Below, piece by piece: positions 45,341-55,512 of a stretch of DNA of 64,000 bases (the first letter of the stretch is position 1; every line of letters begins with the position of its first letter). Position numbers and translations under genes: made by a program. The notes beneath the pieces were generated by a model. That model worked only from the letters and a program-made list of their open reading frames with translations. It was not told the origin of the DNA and ran no database searches. The stretch comes from Rhizobium mongolense USDA 1844 (GTDB taxonomy: Bacteria > Pseudomonadota > Alphaproteobacteria > Rhizobiales > Rhizobiaceae): positions 124,001 through 188,000 of the forward strand of contig NZ_ATTQ01000002.1 of assembly GCF_000419765.1 (NCBI RefSeq), in the 5' to 3' direction.

Positions 45341-46846
45341 ATGGTCAACACAATGCGGCGCAGCAAGTCTTTCCTCGCAGGCTTTCTCACACTGGCGATC
45401 GTCGTTTCGGGGCTGACCCCTCCTGCCTTCGCGCCACTCGTTGGCGCAGGGATTGCCCATGCGGAATCGGAGGGCGTCATCCAGATCTCGCGGACGGGTC
45501 CCGGCGCCCACCGCCGCCTGAAACTCGGTCTCAACAAGGCACTCGTCGTCGACCTGCCCGAAGATGCACATGATATCCTCGTCTCCGATCCGTCGATGGC
45601 GGATGCCGTAACGCGAACCTCGCGCCGTATCTATCTCTTCGGCAAGAAGGTCGGCCAAACGAACATCTTCATTTTCGGGAGCGATGGCCAGGAGGTTGTG
45701 AGCCTCGACCTCGAAATCGAACGCGATGTCTCTGGCCTCGAGACGAACCTGAAGCGCTTCATCGTCGACTCCAATATCAAGGTCGAGATCGTGTCCGACA
45801 ACATCGTGCTGACCGGCACCGTCCGTACGCCGCAGGATGCCAAGCAGGCCGCCGACCTTGCCCTGGCATTTCTGAAGGGCGGCGAAGCGACGACGCGAAC
45901 CGAGACGGCCGCCAGTAGCGCAGAGCAGGGCGATGTCGCGCTTTTCGCCGAGGCGCGCCAGGAATCGCAGGTCGTCAACCTGCTGCAGATTGAGGGCGAG
46001 GATCAGGTCACGCTCAAGGTGACGATCGCCGAAGTCCGTCGCGAAATCCTGAAACAGCTAGGCTTCGACAATCTCGTATCGAATTCCTCGGGTATGACCG
46101 TAGCGCAACTCGGAACACCTGCGACGGATAGCGCCACTGCGACGGTCGGCGGCGGACTTGCCGCTCTTTTCAAGAGCTCGATCGGCAAATACGACATATC
46201 GACATATCTGAGCGCCCTGGAACAGGCGAAGGTGGTGAGAACTTTGGCGGAACCGACCCTGACCGCCATTTCCGGTCAGGCCGCAACCTTCAATTCCGGC
46301 GGCCAGATTCTGTTTTCGACAACAGACAACGACGGCAACGTGACAATTGTTCCTTACAGCTACGGCATCAACCTGGCCTTCAAGCCCGTGGTTCTGTCTT
46401 CGGGACGCATCAGTCTCGAAGTCACAACGAATGTATCGGAGCCGACGGCGTCCGCTTCGGGATCGCGGCCCACTTTTCAGCGCCGTTCTGCCGAGACATC
46501 CGTCGAGCTTCCCTCCGGCGGCTCGATCGCGCTTGCCGGCCTGATCAGGGACAACGTTTCACAGACATCGAACGGCACGCCGGGTGTGAACAAGATCCCC
46601 TTGCTGGGTACATTGTTCCGCCAGAGGACGGTGCAGCGAGAAGAAACCGAGCTTGTCATTATCGCGACCCCCTATCTGGTACGGCCCGTCGCCCGCAACG
46701 AGCTTAACCGGCCGGATGACAATTTCAGCCCGGAACATGATGGCCAGGCGTTCCTCATGAACCGTGTCAACAAGGTTTATGGCCGCCGCGAAGCGCCGGT
46801 GGCAGACGCGCAATTCCACGGTTCGATTGGGTTTATCTACAAATGA
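45341..46846 (+). CDS. cpaC: Pilus secretin CpaC/RcpA
   Basis: Outer-membrane channel for the Flp pilus. 501 residues from the ATG at 45341, which has GAGGGG 6 nt upstream; a longer frame into cpaB is rejected. Signal peptide (to about GIAHAES), a T2SS-T3SS_pil_N domain, a BON-like segment (VEIVSDNIVLTGTVRTPQDA), and the C-terminal secretin pore with VELPSGGSIALAGLI and GTPGVNKIPLLGTLFR. It overlaps cpaD by 4 nt. Confidence 0.94.
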   Translation: MVNTMRRSKSFLAGFLTLAIVVSGLTPPAFAPLVGAGIAHAESEGVIQISRTGPGAHRRLKLGLNKALVVDLPEDAHDILVSDPSMADAVTRTSRRIYLFGKKVGQTNIFIFGSDGQEVVSLDLEIERDVSGLETNLKRFIVDSNIKVEIVSDNIVLTGTVRTPQDAKQAADLALAFLKGGEATTRTETAASSAEQGDVALFAEARQESQVVNLLQIEGEDQVTLKVTIAEVRREILKQLGFDNLVSNSSGMTVAQLGTPATDSATATVGGGLAALFKSSIGKYDISTYLSALEQAKVVRTLAEPTLTAISGQAATFNSGGQILFSTTDNDGNVTIVPYSYGINLAFKPVVLSSGRISLEVTTNVSEPTASASGSRPTFQRRSAETSVELPSGGSIALAGLIRDNVSQTSNGTPGVNKIPLLGTLFRQRTVQREETELVIIATPYLVRPVARNELNRPDDNFSPEHDGQAFLMNRVNKVYGRREAPVADAQFHGSIGFIYK

Positions 46847-47571
46847 GCGGCGCAGGATCGAAAACGATGAAACGATATGGTGACCGGGCGATGGCTCAAA
46901 GCGCGAAATCCACGATGCGGTGGGCCATGCTTGGCGCGGCGGTACTTGCGGGTGCGATGCTCTCCGGCTGCGCGGCTCCACGCGACAATCTGACAACTGG
47001 CGGTATCCCCGATGACTACCGCCAGCGCCATCCGATCGTGGTGGCCGAGGCCGAGCAGACGGTTGATATCCCGGTCGCCTCGACGGATCGGCGCTTGACG
47101 ATTGCCCAGCGTGATATGATCCGCGGCTTTGCGGCCAATTATACGTCCCGGGCTTCCGGCCCGGTTTATGTCATGACACCACAAGGCTCGCCAAATTCGG
47201 GTGTCGCAAGCCAGTTGCGGAACCAGGTGCGGGCCGAGCTCTCGAAGAGAGGGATACCGAGCTCGAAGATCGTCAATGCGAGCTATTCGGCAACTCCTGG
47301 CGATGCAGCGCCGATCCGGCTCAGCTTCGTCGGCATGACAGCCATGACCACGCAGTGCGGCCAATGGCCGAAGGATATCGGCGGCGGCTTCGACAACCAG
47401 AATTATTACAATTTCGGCTGCGCGACCCAGAACAATCTGGCCGCACAGATCGCCAATCCGGAAGACCTGATTGCGCCGCGCGGAATGACGCCGATCGATG
47501 CTGCGCGCCGCAATGACGCCATCACTGAATATCGCGAATACAGGACCGTCCTTGAACACAACAACTTCTAA
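46843..47571 (+). CDS. cpaD: Pilus biogenesis lipoprotein CpaD
   Basis: 242 residues with a lipobox LSGC preceded by a hydrophobic stretch (WAMLGAAVLAGAM), so it is an outer-membrane lipoprotein thought to help secretin assembly. The family core ITEYREYRTV and GCATQNNLAAQIANPEDLIAPRGMTPIDAARR is clear. The start overlaps cpaC as ATGA; internal ATGs closer to the signal sequence are possible. Confidence 0.9.
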   Translation: MSGAGSKTMKRYGDRAMAQSAKSTMRWAMLGAAVLAGAMLSGCAAPRDNLTTGGIPDDYRQRHPIVVAEAEQTVDIPVASTDRRLTIAQRDMIRGFAANYTSRASGPVYVMTPQGSPNSGVASQLRNQVRAELSKRGIPSSKIVNASYSATPGDAAPIRLSFVGMTAMTTQCGQWPKDIGGGFDNQNYYNFGCATQNNLAAQIANPEDLIAPRGMTPIDAARRNDAITEYREYRTVLEHNNF

Positions 47572-47590
47572 TGAGGAGCGGATCCAGACG

Positions 47591-48871
47591 ATGAGCCCTA
47601 TCGAATACGAGATCAAGAACACGACGGAGCTCCAGCATGCGGAAGACGCCGTTCGCATGGGCGAGCTGGAAAATATGCGGCCGCTGCCGCGTATTTCCGT
47701 GCACGCTTTCTGCGAAAGTGAGGCGCTGCAGCGGGTGATGGAGCGCTGCGGCAACGACCGGCGGATGGCGAAGGTCAGCTTGCGGATTACCAGCGGCGGC
47801 ATTGCGGCTGCTGCGAACATGTTCGCCAGCGCTCCGACCCCCAACCTGATCATCCTCGAAACCAAGGCCAATGCGGCAAGCCTGCTTTTAGAGCTTGCGC
47901 CGCTTGCGGCTGTCTGCGATCCGAGCACCAAAGTCGTTATCATCGGCCACTACAACGACATCGCGCTTTACCGCGAGCTGATCCGCAACGGCATTTCCGA
48001 ATACATGGTTCAGCCGATCGCGATGCCGGACGTCATGATGGCCATGGCGTCGATTTTCGTCGATCCGGATGCCGAGCGGCTTGGCCGCAGCATCGCCTTC
48101 ATCGGATCAAAGGGAGGCACCGGTGCCTCGACGATCGCCCACAATTGCGCTTTCGGCATCTCCAATCTCTTCGCGACCGAGACGATCCTCGCCGATCTCG
48201 ATCTGCCTTATGGCACGGCAAATATCGATTTCGACCAGGACCCGACGCAGGGGATCGCCGAGGCGGTCTTTGCTCCCGATCGGCTGGACGAGGTTTTTCT
48301 CGACCGATTGCTGACGAAATGTTCGGAACACCTGTCGCTGCTTGCGGCACCGTCGCTACTCGATCGCGCCTACGATTTCGATGGCCAGGCATTTCAGCCG
48401 GTTCTTGAAGTTCTGCAGCGCAGCGCGCCGGTGACGGTGCTCGATGTTCCGCACGCCTGGTCGGAATGGACGCGATCGGTCCTGGCCGCCGTGGATGAGG
48501 TGGTTATCTGCGCCGTTCCTGATCTTGCGAACCTGCGCAACGCAAAGAACATGCTCGATGCCCTGCGCAAGCTGCGCCCGAACGATAAGATGCCGCATCT
48601 GATCCTCAATCAGGTCGGCATGCCGAAGCGGCCGGAAATCGCCCCGTCCGATTTCTGCGAACCGCTCGAGATCGAGCCGATCGCGATCATTCCTTTCGAT
48701 GTCGGTCTCTTCGGCAATGCCGCCAATAGCGGTCGCATGATCTCGGAGATGGATCCGAAATCGCCAACCGCCGAAACCTTTTCGCAGCTGGCACACATCG
48801 TCACCGGCCGTGTGGCCATCAAGAAGGCGAAGCGCGGCGGGCTGATGGGGCTGCTGAAGCGCGCCAAGTAA
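47591..48871 (+). CDS. cpaE: Pilus assembly ATPase-like protein CpaE/TadZ
   Basis: Localisation factor for the Tad machine, 426 residues: an atypical receiver-like domain (about 80-180) followed by a ParA/MinD-like domain. The P-loop reads SKGGTGAST: the signature lysine is present but the second lysine of KGGxGK is Ala, so ATP use may be weak or absent. The start at 47591 has no strong ribosome site and an upstream TTG is conceivable. The stop is 32 nt before cpaF. Confidence 0.9.
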   Translation: MSPIEYEIKNTTELQHAEDAVRMGELENMRPLPRISVHAFCESEALQRVMERCGNDRRMAKVSLRITSGGIAAAANMFASAPTPNLIILETKANAASLLLELAPLAAVCDPSTKVVIIGHYNDIALYRELIRNGISEYMVQPIAMPDVMMAMASIFVDPDAERLGRSIAFIGSKGGTGASTIAHNCAFGISNLFATETILADLDLPYGTANIDFDQDPTQGIAEAVFAPDRLDEVFLDRLLTKCSEHLSLLAAPSLLDRAYDFDGQAFQPVLEVLQRSAPVTVLDVPHAWSEWTRSVLAAVDEVVICAVPDLANLRNAKNMLDALRKLRPNDKMPHLILNQVGMPKRPEIAPSDFCEPLEIEPIAIIPFDVGLFGNAANSGRMISEMDPKSPTAETFSQLAHIVTGRVAIKKAKRGGLMGLLKRAK

Positions 48872-48903
48872 AGAGACGAAACGAGTAGATTGGATTTTGT
48901 GGT

Positions 48904-50379
48904 ATGTTCGGAAAACGCGGAAATGAAGGCTTCGGAAAGGGGGGCGCCGTAAGCGCACCGCCACCGCCGCCTGCCGCGGCGGCTCCTTCTTCCGCGCCCG
49001 CCGTGCTGGTCGAGCCGGCAAGAGAGCCTGGCCGGCCCCAGGTGACACCGCCGCCGATGCAGACGCCACAGCGCCGGCGACCGGCCCGTACCGACGAATA
49101 TTACGACACCAAGGCGCAGGTCTTTTCGGCGCTGATCGATACGATCGACCTGTCCCAGCTTGCCAAGCTCGATGCCGAAAGCGCTCGCGAGGAAATTCGC
49201 GACATCGTCAACGATATCATCACCATCAAGAACTTCGCGATGTCGATATCCGAGCAGGAAGAGCTGCTTGAAGACATCTGCAACGATGTTCTCGGCTACG
49301 GCCCGCTGGAACCGCTGCTCGCGCGCGACGATATCGCCGACATCATGGTCAACGGCGCCGGCAAGACCTTCATCGAAGTCGGCGGCAAGACGGTCGAATC
49401 GGAAATTCGCTTCCGCGACAACGGCCAGCTTCTCTCGATCTGCCAGCGCATCGTCAGCCAGGTCGGCCGCCGCGTCGATGAATCGAGCCCGATCTGCGAC
49501 GCCCGTCTTCCGGATGGCTCGCGTGTCAACGTCATCGCCCCGCCGCTTGCCATCGACGGACCGGCGCTCACGATCCGTAAATTCAAGAAGGACAAGCTGA
49601 CGCTCGATCAGCTCGTCCGCTTCGGCGCGATCACCCCTGAAGGCGCAACGCTGTTGCAGATCATTGGCCGGGTGCGCTGCAACGTCGTGATCTCCGGCGG
49701 TACCGGTTCCGGCAAGACGACGCTTCTGAACTGCCTGACGAACTATATCGACAGAGACGAGCGGGTCATCACCTGCGAGGATACGGCGGAACTGCAGCTG
49801 CAGCAGCCGCATGTGGTCAGGCTGGAAACCCGCCCGCCGAACATCGAAGGCGAAGGCGAGATCACCATGCGTGATCTCGTCAAGAACTGCCTTCGCATGC
49901 GTCCGGAACGCATCATCGTCGGCGAGGTGCGCGGACCGGAGGTCTTCGATCTTCTGCAGGCGATGAACACCGGTCATGACGGCTCGATGGGAACGATCCA
50001 CTCGAACTCGCCGCGCGAATGCCTGAGCCGTATCGAATCCATGATCGCCATGGGCGGCTACAGTCTCCCGGCAAAGACCGTTCGCGAAATCATCGCCGGC
50101 TCGATCGATGTCATCATTCAGGCAGCGCGTCTTCGCGACGGCTCGCGGCGCATCACGGCAATCAGCGAGGTGATCGGCATGGAAGGCGACGTGATCATCA
50201 CCCAGGATCTGATGCGCTACGAGATCGAAGGCGAGGACGCTGGCGGCCGACTGATCGGCCGTCATATGTCGACCGGTATCGGCAAGCCGAATTTCTGGGA
50301 TCGTGCGCGCTATTACAACGAGGAAAAGCGCCTGGCTGCCGCCTTGGATGAGATGGAAGCAAAGTCGAAGGAAGTATGA
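48904..50379 (+). CDS. cpaF: Pilus assembly motor ATPase CpaF/TadA
   Basis: Hexameric secretion ATPase (T2SE/VirB11 type) powering pilus extension, 491 residues. An N-terminal Pro/Ala-rich stretch (~1-65) precedes the CpaF core: Walker [11 protein letters not shown], Asp box CEDTAELQL, Walker [16 protein letters not shown], and the His box [10 protein letters not shown]. It overlaps tadB by 4 nt. Confidence 0.95.
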   Translation: MFGKRGNEGFGKGGAVSAPPPPPAAAAPSSAPAVLVEPAREPGRPQVTPPPMQTPQRRRPARTDEYYDTKAQVFSALIDTIDLSQLAKLDAESAREEIRDIVNDIITIKNFAMSISEQEELLEDICNDVLGYGPLEPLLARDDIADIMVNGAGKTFIEVGGKTVESEIRFRDNGQLLSICQRIVSQVGRRVDESSPICDARLPDGSRVNVIAPPLAIDGPALTIRKFKKDKLTLDQLVRFGAITPEGATLLQIIGRVRCNVVISGGTGSGKTTLLNCLTNYIDRDERVITCEDTAELQLQQPHVVRLETRPPNIEGEGEITMRDLVKNCLRMRPERIIVGEVRGPEVFDLLQAMNTGHDGSMGTIHSNSPRECLSRIESMIAMGGYSLPAKTVREIIAGSIDVIIQAARLRDGSRRITAISEVIGMEGDVIITQDLMRYEIEGEDAGGRLIGRHMSTGIGKPNFWDRARYYNEEKRLAAALDEMEAKSKEV

Positions 50380-51386
50380 TGTTCGGTCTCGATCCGTTAG
50401 TGCTCGCCATCATCGTGCTGGTTGCGGTCGCAGCCGGCGCGGTTTGCTATGGCCTGCTCTTCAGCCGTATGGAGACCGAGAAGAAAGCTGCCAATCGCGT
50501 CAGCCGCGTCGCTTCGACCGAGACCGACCGGGTGAAGGTCAAGGCCGCACGGGACCGTGTCCAGGAAATGTCGAAACGCCGCAAGTCCGTGCAGGACAAT
50601 CTCAAGGACCTCGAAAAGCGCCAGCAGGAAAACGCAAAACGGAAACTGTCGCTGAAGTCGCGGCTGACCCAGGCAGGCTTTGCGATCACGCCCGCCAAAT
50701 TCTACGTGTTCAGCGCCGCCTTCGGCCTGTTCCTGATGCTTATCGCGCTGCTCGCCGGCGCGCCGATGCTGGTCGTACTTGCGCTTCCGGTCGTTGCCGG
50801 CCTCGGCCTGCCGCGGTGGATCCTGGGCTTCCTGATAAAGCGCCGCCAGAACAAATTCCTCGACGAATTTCCGAACGCGCTCGACGTCATCGTGCGTTCG
50901 ATCAAGTCCGGCCTGCCGCTAAACGACGCGATCCGCCTCATCGCAAACGAGGGCCGCGATCCGGTGAAAACCGAATTTCGCCGTGTCGTGGAATCGCAGC
51001 AGGTCGGCCTCAGTGTTCCCGACGCCTGTGCGCGCATGACCAACTACATGCCGCTGCAGGAAGTGAGCTTTTTTGCGATCGTCATCGCCATTCAGTCGCA
51101 GGCCGGCGGCAATCTTTCCGAAGCGATCGGCAATCTCTCGAAGGTTCTCCGCGACCGCAAGAAGATGAAAGCCAAGGTGAAGGCGCTATCGATGGAGGCC
51201 AAGGCTTCCGCCGTCATCATCGGCGCTTTGCCCTTTATCGTCGCCACGCTCGTCTATCTCACGTCACCGCAATACATGATGATCCTGTTCACCGATCCGC
51301 GGGGGCACCTCATCATGGGTCTCTCGGCGGTGTGGATGTCGATCGGCATCTTCGTCATGCGCAACATGGTCAATTTCGACATCTAG
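50376..51386 (+). CDS. tadB: Pilus platform protein TadB (T2SSF)
   Basis: Inner-membrane platform subunit, 336 residues. One N-terminal helix, a basic cytoplasmic coil (~30-90), a pair of helices near 110-150, the T2SSF domain (NALDVIVRSIKSGLPLNDAIRLIANEG, ARMTNYMPLQEVSFFAIVIAIQSQAGGNLSEAI) and two C-terminal helices. It pairs with TadC, whose gene starts 15 nt later. Confidence 0.93.
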   Translation: MMFGLDPLVLAIIVLVAVAAGAVCYGLLFSRMETEKKAANRVSRVASTETDRVKVKAARDRVQEMSKRRKSVQDNLKDLEKRQQENAKRKLSLKSRLTQAGFAITPAKFYVFSAAFGLFLMLIALLAGAPMLVVLALPVVAGLGLPRWILGFLIKRRQNKFLDEFPNALDVIVRSIKSGLPLNDAIRLIANEGRDPVKTEFRRVVESQQVGLSVPDACARMTNYMPLQEVSFFAIVIAIQSQAGGNLSEAIGNLSKVLRDRKKMKAKVKALSMEAKASAVIIGALPFIVATLVYLTSPQYMMILFTDPRGHLIMGLSAVWMSIGIFVMRNMVNFDI

Positions 51387-51401
51387 CCGGAGGCAAGCGT
51401 C

Positions 51402-52385
51402 ATGTCAGCAGATCTTGCAGGGCGATTGACCGATCCGGCCATGCTTGTCGCGCTTCTCGTTGCGATCGCTGTCTTTGCGACCTTCTACACGATCGCCGTT
51501 CCCTTCTTCGAGCGCGGCGACTTGAACAAGCGCATGCGCGCCGTTTCGACGGAGCGTGATCAGATTCGTGCACGCGAGCGTGCCCGTATGAACACGGAGA
51601 CGGGAACAAAGGCGTCGCTTCGCAACCAAAACAATCGCTCTGTTCGCCAGATCGTCGAGCGCTTCAATCTGCGCAAAGCACTGGTCGACGAAAACACGAT
51701 GAACAAGCTGCGTGCAGCCGGCTACCGCTCCGAAAACGCTCTGAACACCTTCCTCGTCGCCCGCTTCCTTCTGCCCTTCATTTTCCTCGCCCTCGCCGCC
51801 TTTTGGATTTTCGGTCTCGGCAACCTCGCAGCCAAGCCTCTTCCTATCCGCCTGCTTGCGATGATCGGCATGGGCTATCTCGGTTTTTATGCACCGAACA
51901 TCTTCATTTCGAACCGCATGTCGAAGCGTCAGCATTCGATCAAGCGTGCCTGGCCGGATGCGCTCGACCTGATGCTGATTTGCGTCGAGTCCGGCATCTC
52001 GATCGAAGCAGCGATGCGCCGCGTATCGGAAGAGCTCGGCGAACAGTCGCCGCCGCTTGCCGAAGAAATGGTGCTGACGACTGCAGAGCTTTCCTTCCTG
52101 CCGGACCGCCGTCAGGCGCTCGAAAACCTTGGTACGCGCACGCAGATCGATCTCGTGCGTTCAGTCACCCAGGCCCTCATCCAGGCCGACCGTTACGGCA
52201 CGCCGATTTCGCAGGCGCTGCGCGTTCTCGCCCAGGAAGGCCGAGACGAGCGCATGAACGAGGCTGAAAAGAAGGCGGCTGCCCTACCGCCGAAGCTGAC
52301 CGTTCCGATGATCCTGTTCTTCCTTCCCGTCCTCGTTGCCGTCATCCTCGGCCCGGCCGGCATCCAGGTCGCCGACAGGTTCTGA
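51402..52385 (+). CDS. tadC: Pilus platform protein TadC (T2SSF)
   Basis: Second platform protein, 327 residues, with the same plan as TadB: N-terminal helix, cytoplasmic linker, helix pair (FLLPFIFLALAAFWIFGL…), T2SSF domain (WPDALDLMLICVESGISIEAAMRRVSEELG, TQALIQADRYGTPISQAL) and a C-terminal helix. Last gene of the plus-strand cpaBCDEF-tadBC unit. Confidence 0.93.
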   Translation: MSADLAGRLTDPAMLVALLVAIAVFATFYTIAVPFFERGDLNKRMRAVSTERDQIRARERARMNTETGTKASLRNQNNRSVRQIVERFNLRKALVDENTMNKLRAAGYRSENALNTFLVARFLLPFIFLALAAFWIFGLGNLAAKPLPIRLLAMIGMGYLGFYAPNIFISNRMSKRQHSIKRAWPDALDLMLICVESGISIEAAMRRVSEELGEQSPPLAEEMVLTTAELSFLPDRRQALENLGTRTQIDLVRSVTQALIQADRYGTPISQALRVLAQEGRDERMNEAEKKAAALPPKLTVPMILFFLPVLVAVILGPAGIQVADRF

Positions 52386-52518
52386 TGCCGCTTGCAGGCG
52401 AGGCGGAAACCAGTTAGCCGTAGTTCCGCGTGACTGGCGAATGAGATCGAAGACCATCGGGAAGCGCTGATGTGACCGCCGCTCGCCTGGCGTCTTTCGA
52501 AATCAGGAGCGAGCCTTT

Positions 52519-53151
52519 ATGTCTTCCGCAGCCATCCTCACCAGCATTTTTGCAGCACTGATGGTCGGCGCGATGAGCCCCGGCCCGAGTTTCGTCGTCG
52601 TTTCCCGCATCGCCATTTCCCGCTCGCGCCTTGATGGCCTGGCAGCGGCGCTCGGGATGGGTGTCGGTGGTGTCATGTTCGGCATTCTTGCGCTCGCAGG
52701 CCTGACGGCTTTGCTGACGCAATTCGCGTGGCTTTACCTGGTGCTGAAGTTTGCAGGCGGTGCCTATCTCGTCTATATCGCGTTTCGCATCTGGCAGGGC
52801 GCGAAGGTGCCTCTCGATGTATCCGGTGCGGTTGAGGGCAGGGCGGCGCTCGGCCGCAGTTTCTCGATGGCGCTTTTGACGCAGCTCAGCAATCCGAAGA
52901 CCATCATCGTCTATGCGAGCATATTCGCAGCGTTTCTGCCGAAAACCGTACCTGTTGGTGTCATGATCGGTCTGCCGATCGGAATCTTCGCGATCGAGGC
53001 CGGATGGTATGCGATCGTGGCACTGGCTTTCTCCGCCCGCCGTCCCCGCCAGGTCTATTTGGCCGCCAAGCACTGGATTGACCGCGCTGCTGGGCTTGTC
53101 ATGGGCGGGCTGGGTTTGCGCTTGATCTTCTCGGGCGCGATGCTTCGGTAG
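52519..53151 (+). CDS. LysE/RhtB-family amino-acid exporter
   Basis: 210 residues, about six membrane segments, motif MSPGPSFVVVSR at the N-terminus and NPKTIIVYASIFAAFLP in the middle, both typical of LysE/RhtB carriers that export amino acids or derivatives. It interrupts the run between tadC and tadD and has no evident role in piliation. It ends 7 nt from the convergent tadD stop. Confidence 0.9.
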   Translation: MSSAAILTSIFAALMVGAMSPGPSFVVVSRIAISRSRLDGLAAALGMGVGGVMFGILALAGLTALLTQFAWLYLVLKFAGGAYLVYIAFRIWQGAKVPLDVSGAVEGRAALGRSFSMALLTQLSNPKTIIVYASIFAAFLPKTVPVGVMIGLPIGIFAIEAGWYAIVALAFSARRPRQVYLAAKHWIDRAAGLVMGGLGLRLIFSGAMLR

Positions 53152-53158
53152 CCGGAGA

Positions 53159-53983
53159 TCAGTTGGTATTGCTTGCCGGCGCGCTGTCCTTCGCCGCGAG
53201 CTTCTGCCATGAATTCTGCTGGGAAAGCATCGAACGCAAATAGGCGACGTTGGCGTCTGCCTGCTGCGGCGCGAGCTCGCGGCGGGCGATCTCTTCGGCC
53301 TCCGGGAAACGTCCCTGCAGGCCGACTGCAAGGGCGAGGTTCTGCCTGACACGGCTATCGGCGCCCGGCTGGCTCGCCGCCTGCTTGAGATAGGTTTCGG
53401 CGGTCCTGAGATCGCCGGTCAGCACGTAGGACATGCCGAGATTTGAAAGCACGGAAGGCTCGTTCGGCATGATGTCCAGCGCATCGCGATAACGCGCTCG
53501 CGCATCGCTGGGCTTGCCCATCTGGTCGAGAATCGCCCCCTGGGCAGAAATGAGCTTCCAGTCAGGCCGGTCCGGGGTTTGCGCCCGGCCGATCGTGTCG
53601 AGCGCTTGCTGGAACTGTCCTGCGGCCGCCTGGGCCTTGCCGTAGGCAGCAAGGACATTGCGGTCTTTGGGATTGGAAATCGCAACCTGCTGCATGACGG
53701 CAAGCGCCTGCGCGTCGCGCCCGGCCATGCGCAGCAGGTTGGCATAGTTGACGCCGTTTACCGGATCGCGGGGGTTTTTCTCGTAGGCCTGCCCGACCCG
53801 TTCCGTCATTGCGTGAAGCTCGTTCGCATCCATGGTCTCGACCGGCTTTGTCAACTTCGGCACCGAACCCGTCGTCATCTTGTCCTTGGTCATCGAGCAA
53901 CCAGCGAGCGTGGTGACAACCAGCGCTGCCGTGACGCACTGGAGAATACGGTTCTTGAATGGATGGATGGCCGGGAGAGGCAT
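53159..53983 (-). CDS. tadD: TPR lipoprotein TadD
   Basis: 274 residues with a lipobox LAGC after a short signal peptide, then four or five tetratricopeptide repeats (for example NPKDRNVLAAYGKAQAAAG and MPNEPSVLSNLGMSYVLTGD). TadD helps the secretin reach the outer membrane. It is transcribed away from the main pilus unit. A partial CtrA-like site (54078-54092) lies about 95 bp before its start. Confidence 0.86.
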   Translation of the reverse strand: MPLPAIHPFKNRILQCVTAALVVTTLAGCSMTKDKMTTGSVPKLTKPVETMDANELHAMTERVGQAYEKNPRDPVNGVNYANLLRMAGRDAQALAVMQQVAISNPKDRNVLAAYGKAQAAAGQFQQALDTIGRAQTPDRPDWKLISAQGAILDQMGKPSDARARYRDALDIMPNEPSVLSNLGMSYVLTGDLRTAETYLKQAASQPGADSRVRQNLALAVGLQGRFPEAEEIARRELAPQQADANVAYLRSMLSQQNSWQKLAAKDSAPASNTN

Positions 53984-54077
53984 TGCGCTTTCCTGAATTC
54001 AGAAACTGGCGTTTGACCTCTAAGCGGAACAGGGAAAGGTTTGACGCAATCTTCACTCCAGCAATAGTCTGTTAACC

Positions 54078-54092
54078 CTAACGGACCGTTAA
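54078..54092. promoter_or_regulatory. Imperfect CtrA-like site between tadD and the aminopeptidase gene
   Basis: CTAA-CGGACCG-TTAA keeps the TTAA-N7-TTAA spacing with one mismatch. On the minus strand it shares GTCCGTTA with the site before cpaB. It may tie tadD to the same regulon. Confidence 0.35.
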
Positions 54093-54126
54093 AAAAACGA
54101 TTCCCGGACATCGTCGAAGGATAAAT

Positions 54127-55512
54127 ATGGCCCCCTATCAGTTCATCGAGAGACCGACGCCTTTCAACACGAAAGGCGGTTCCACATTGCCGATCTTCGC
54201 GGTCACGCCGGCGCATATCGAGACCGGCACGATCGATCCGATCGCGCTCGACTGGGCGAAGAAGGCAGGCTACAAGGCGGAAAGCGGTTCGCTGCTGCTG
54301 ATCCCGACCGCCGCCGGCCATCTTGGCGGGGCGCTTTTCGGCCTCGGCGCCAATCCATCGGAGCAGCCCTATATCACCGGCAAGCTTGCCCGTTCACTGC
54401 CCGCCGGCGACTGGCATATCGAAACCGCACCGCTGACGGCAAACCGCCTCTCGCTCGGTTTCGGTCTCGGCAGCTACCGTTTCGACCGCTATCGTTCCGA
54501 CAAGCAGGCAGCCGCGACGCTAATGATCCCGCGCGATGCCGATGGCGCCGATATCAAGCGCCAGCTCGCAGGCGTCTTCCTCGCTCGCGATCTCATCAAC
54601 ACACCGACCAATGACATGGGCCCGGAACAGCTCGAAGCTGCCTTCCGCGGCCTTGCCGAGCACTACAAGGCGGAAATGTCGATCACCATCGGCGATGATC
54701 TGCTGAAGGAGAACTTCCCATTGGTCCACACCGTCGGCCGCGCCAGCGCCGACGCGCCACGGCTTCTGGAACTGCGCTGGGGGAAGAAGGGCCACCGCAA
54801 GGTTACGCTTGTCGGCAAGGGCGTCTGCTTCGATACCGGAGGCCTCGACATCAAGCCGGCCTCCTCCATGCTCTTGATGAAGAAGGACATGGGCGGTGCG
54901 GCGAACGTGATGGGTCTTGCGCTGATGATCATGGACGCGAAGCTGAAGGTCGATCTCCGCGTCATCATTCCCGTCGTTGAAAATTCGATTTCGGCAAATG
55001 CGTTCCGCCCGGGAGACATCTACAAGAGCCGCAAGGGCCTGACAGTCCAGATTGACAATACCGATGCGGAAGGCCGCCTGATCCTCGCCGATGCGCTGGC
55101 TTATGCCGACGAGGAATCACCGGATCTCCTGATCGACATGGCGACGCTGACGGGCGCTGCCCGCGTTGCGCTCGGCCCCGATCTTCCGCCCTTCTTCACG
55201 GATGACGAAAACCTTGCCCACGATCTGATTGACGCAAGCCTCGAGACGGACGACCCGCTGTGGCGGCTCCCGCTCTATATGGGCTATGACAAGGATATCC
55301 GCGCCAAGATCGCCGACATCACCAACGCTCCGGCGGGCGGCATGGCGGGTGCGATCACGGCGGCGCTGTTCCTGAAACGCTTTGTCAGCAACGCGAAGAG
55401 CTGGGCGCATTTCGACATCTACGGCTGGGCGCCGACCGAGCGCGCTCATTCGCCAGGCGGCGGCGAGGCGCAGGCGATCCGCGCGCTTTACCACCATATC
55501 CGCCGTGGCTGA
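54127..55512 (+). CDS. M17-family leucyl aminopeptidase
   Basis: Cytosolic two-zinc aminopeptidase, 461 residues. Metal and active-site motifs are present: GKGVCFDTGGLDIKP, MKKDMGGAANVMG, and the family signature NTDAEGRLILADAL; the C-terminal WAPTERAHSPGGGEAQAIRAL is typical of the rhizobial branch, which is closer to PepB than to PepA. The N-terminal macro-like domain spans about 1-150. It lies near a murein-type hydrolase gene. Confidence 0.92.
   Translation: MAPYQFIERPTPFNTKGGSTLPIFAVTPAHIETGTIDPIALDWAKKAGYKAESGSLLLIPTAAGHLGGALFGLGANPSEQPYITGKLARSLPAGDWHIETAPLTANRLSLGFGLGSYRFDRYRSDKQAAATLMIPRDADGADIKRQLAGVFLARDLINTPTNDMGPEQLEAAFRGLAEHYKAEMSITIGDDLLKENFPLVHTVGRASADAPRLLELRWGKKGHRKVTLVGKGVCFDTGGLDIKPASSMLLMKKDMGGAANVMGLALMIMDAKLKVDLRVIIPVVENSISANAFRPGDIYKSRKGLTVQIDNTDAEGRLILADALAYADEESPDLLIDMATLTGAARVALGPDLPPFFTDDENLAHDLIDASLETDDPLWRLPLYMGYDKDIRAKIADITNAPAGGMAGAITAALFLKRFVSNAKSWAHFDIYGWAPTERAHSPGGGEAQAIRALYHHIRRG

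Noticed and set aside
48610..50265. 551-codon minus-strand frame opposite cpaE and cpaF
   Set aside because: The plus strand encodes an intact CpaF with all ATPase motifs; the antisense translation resembles no protein.
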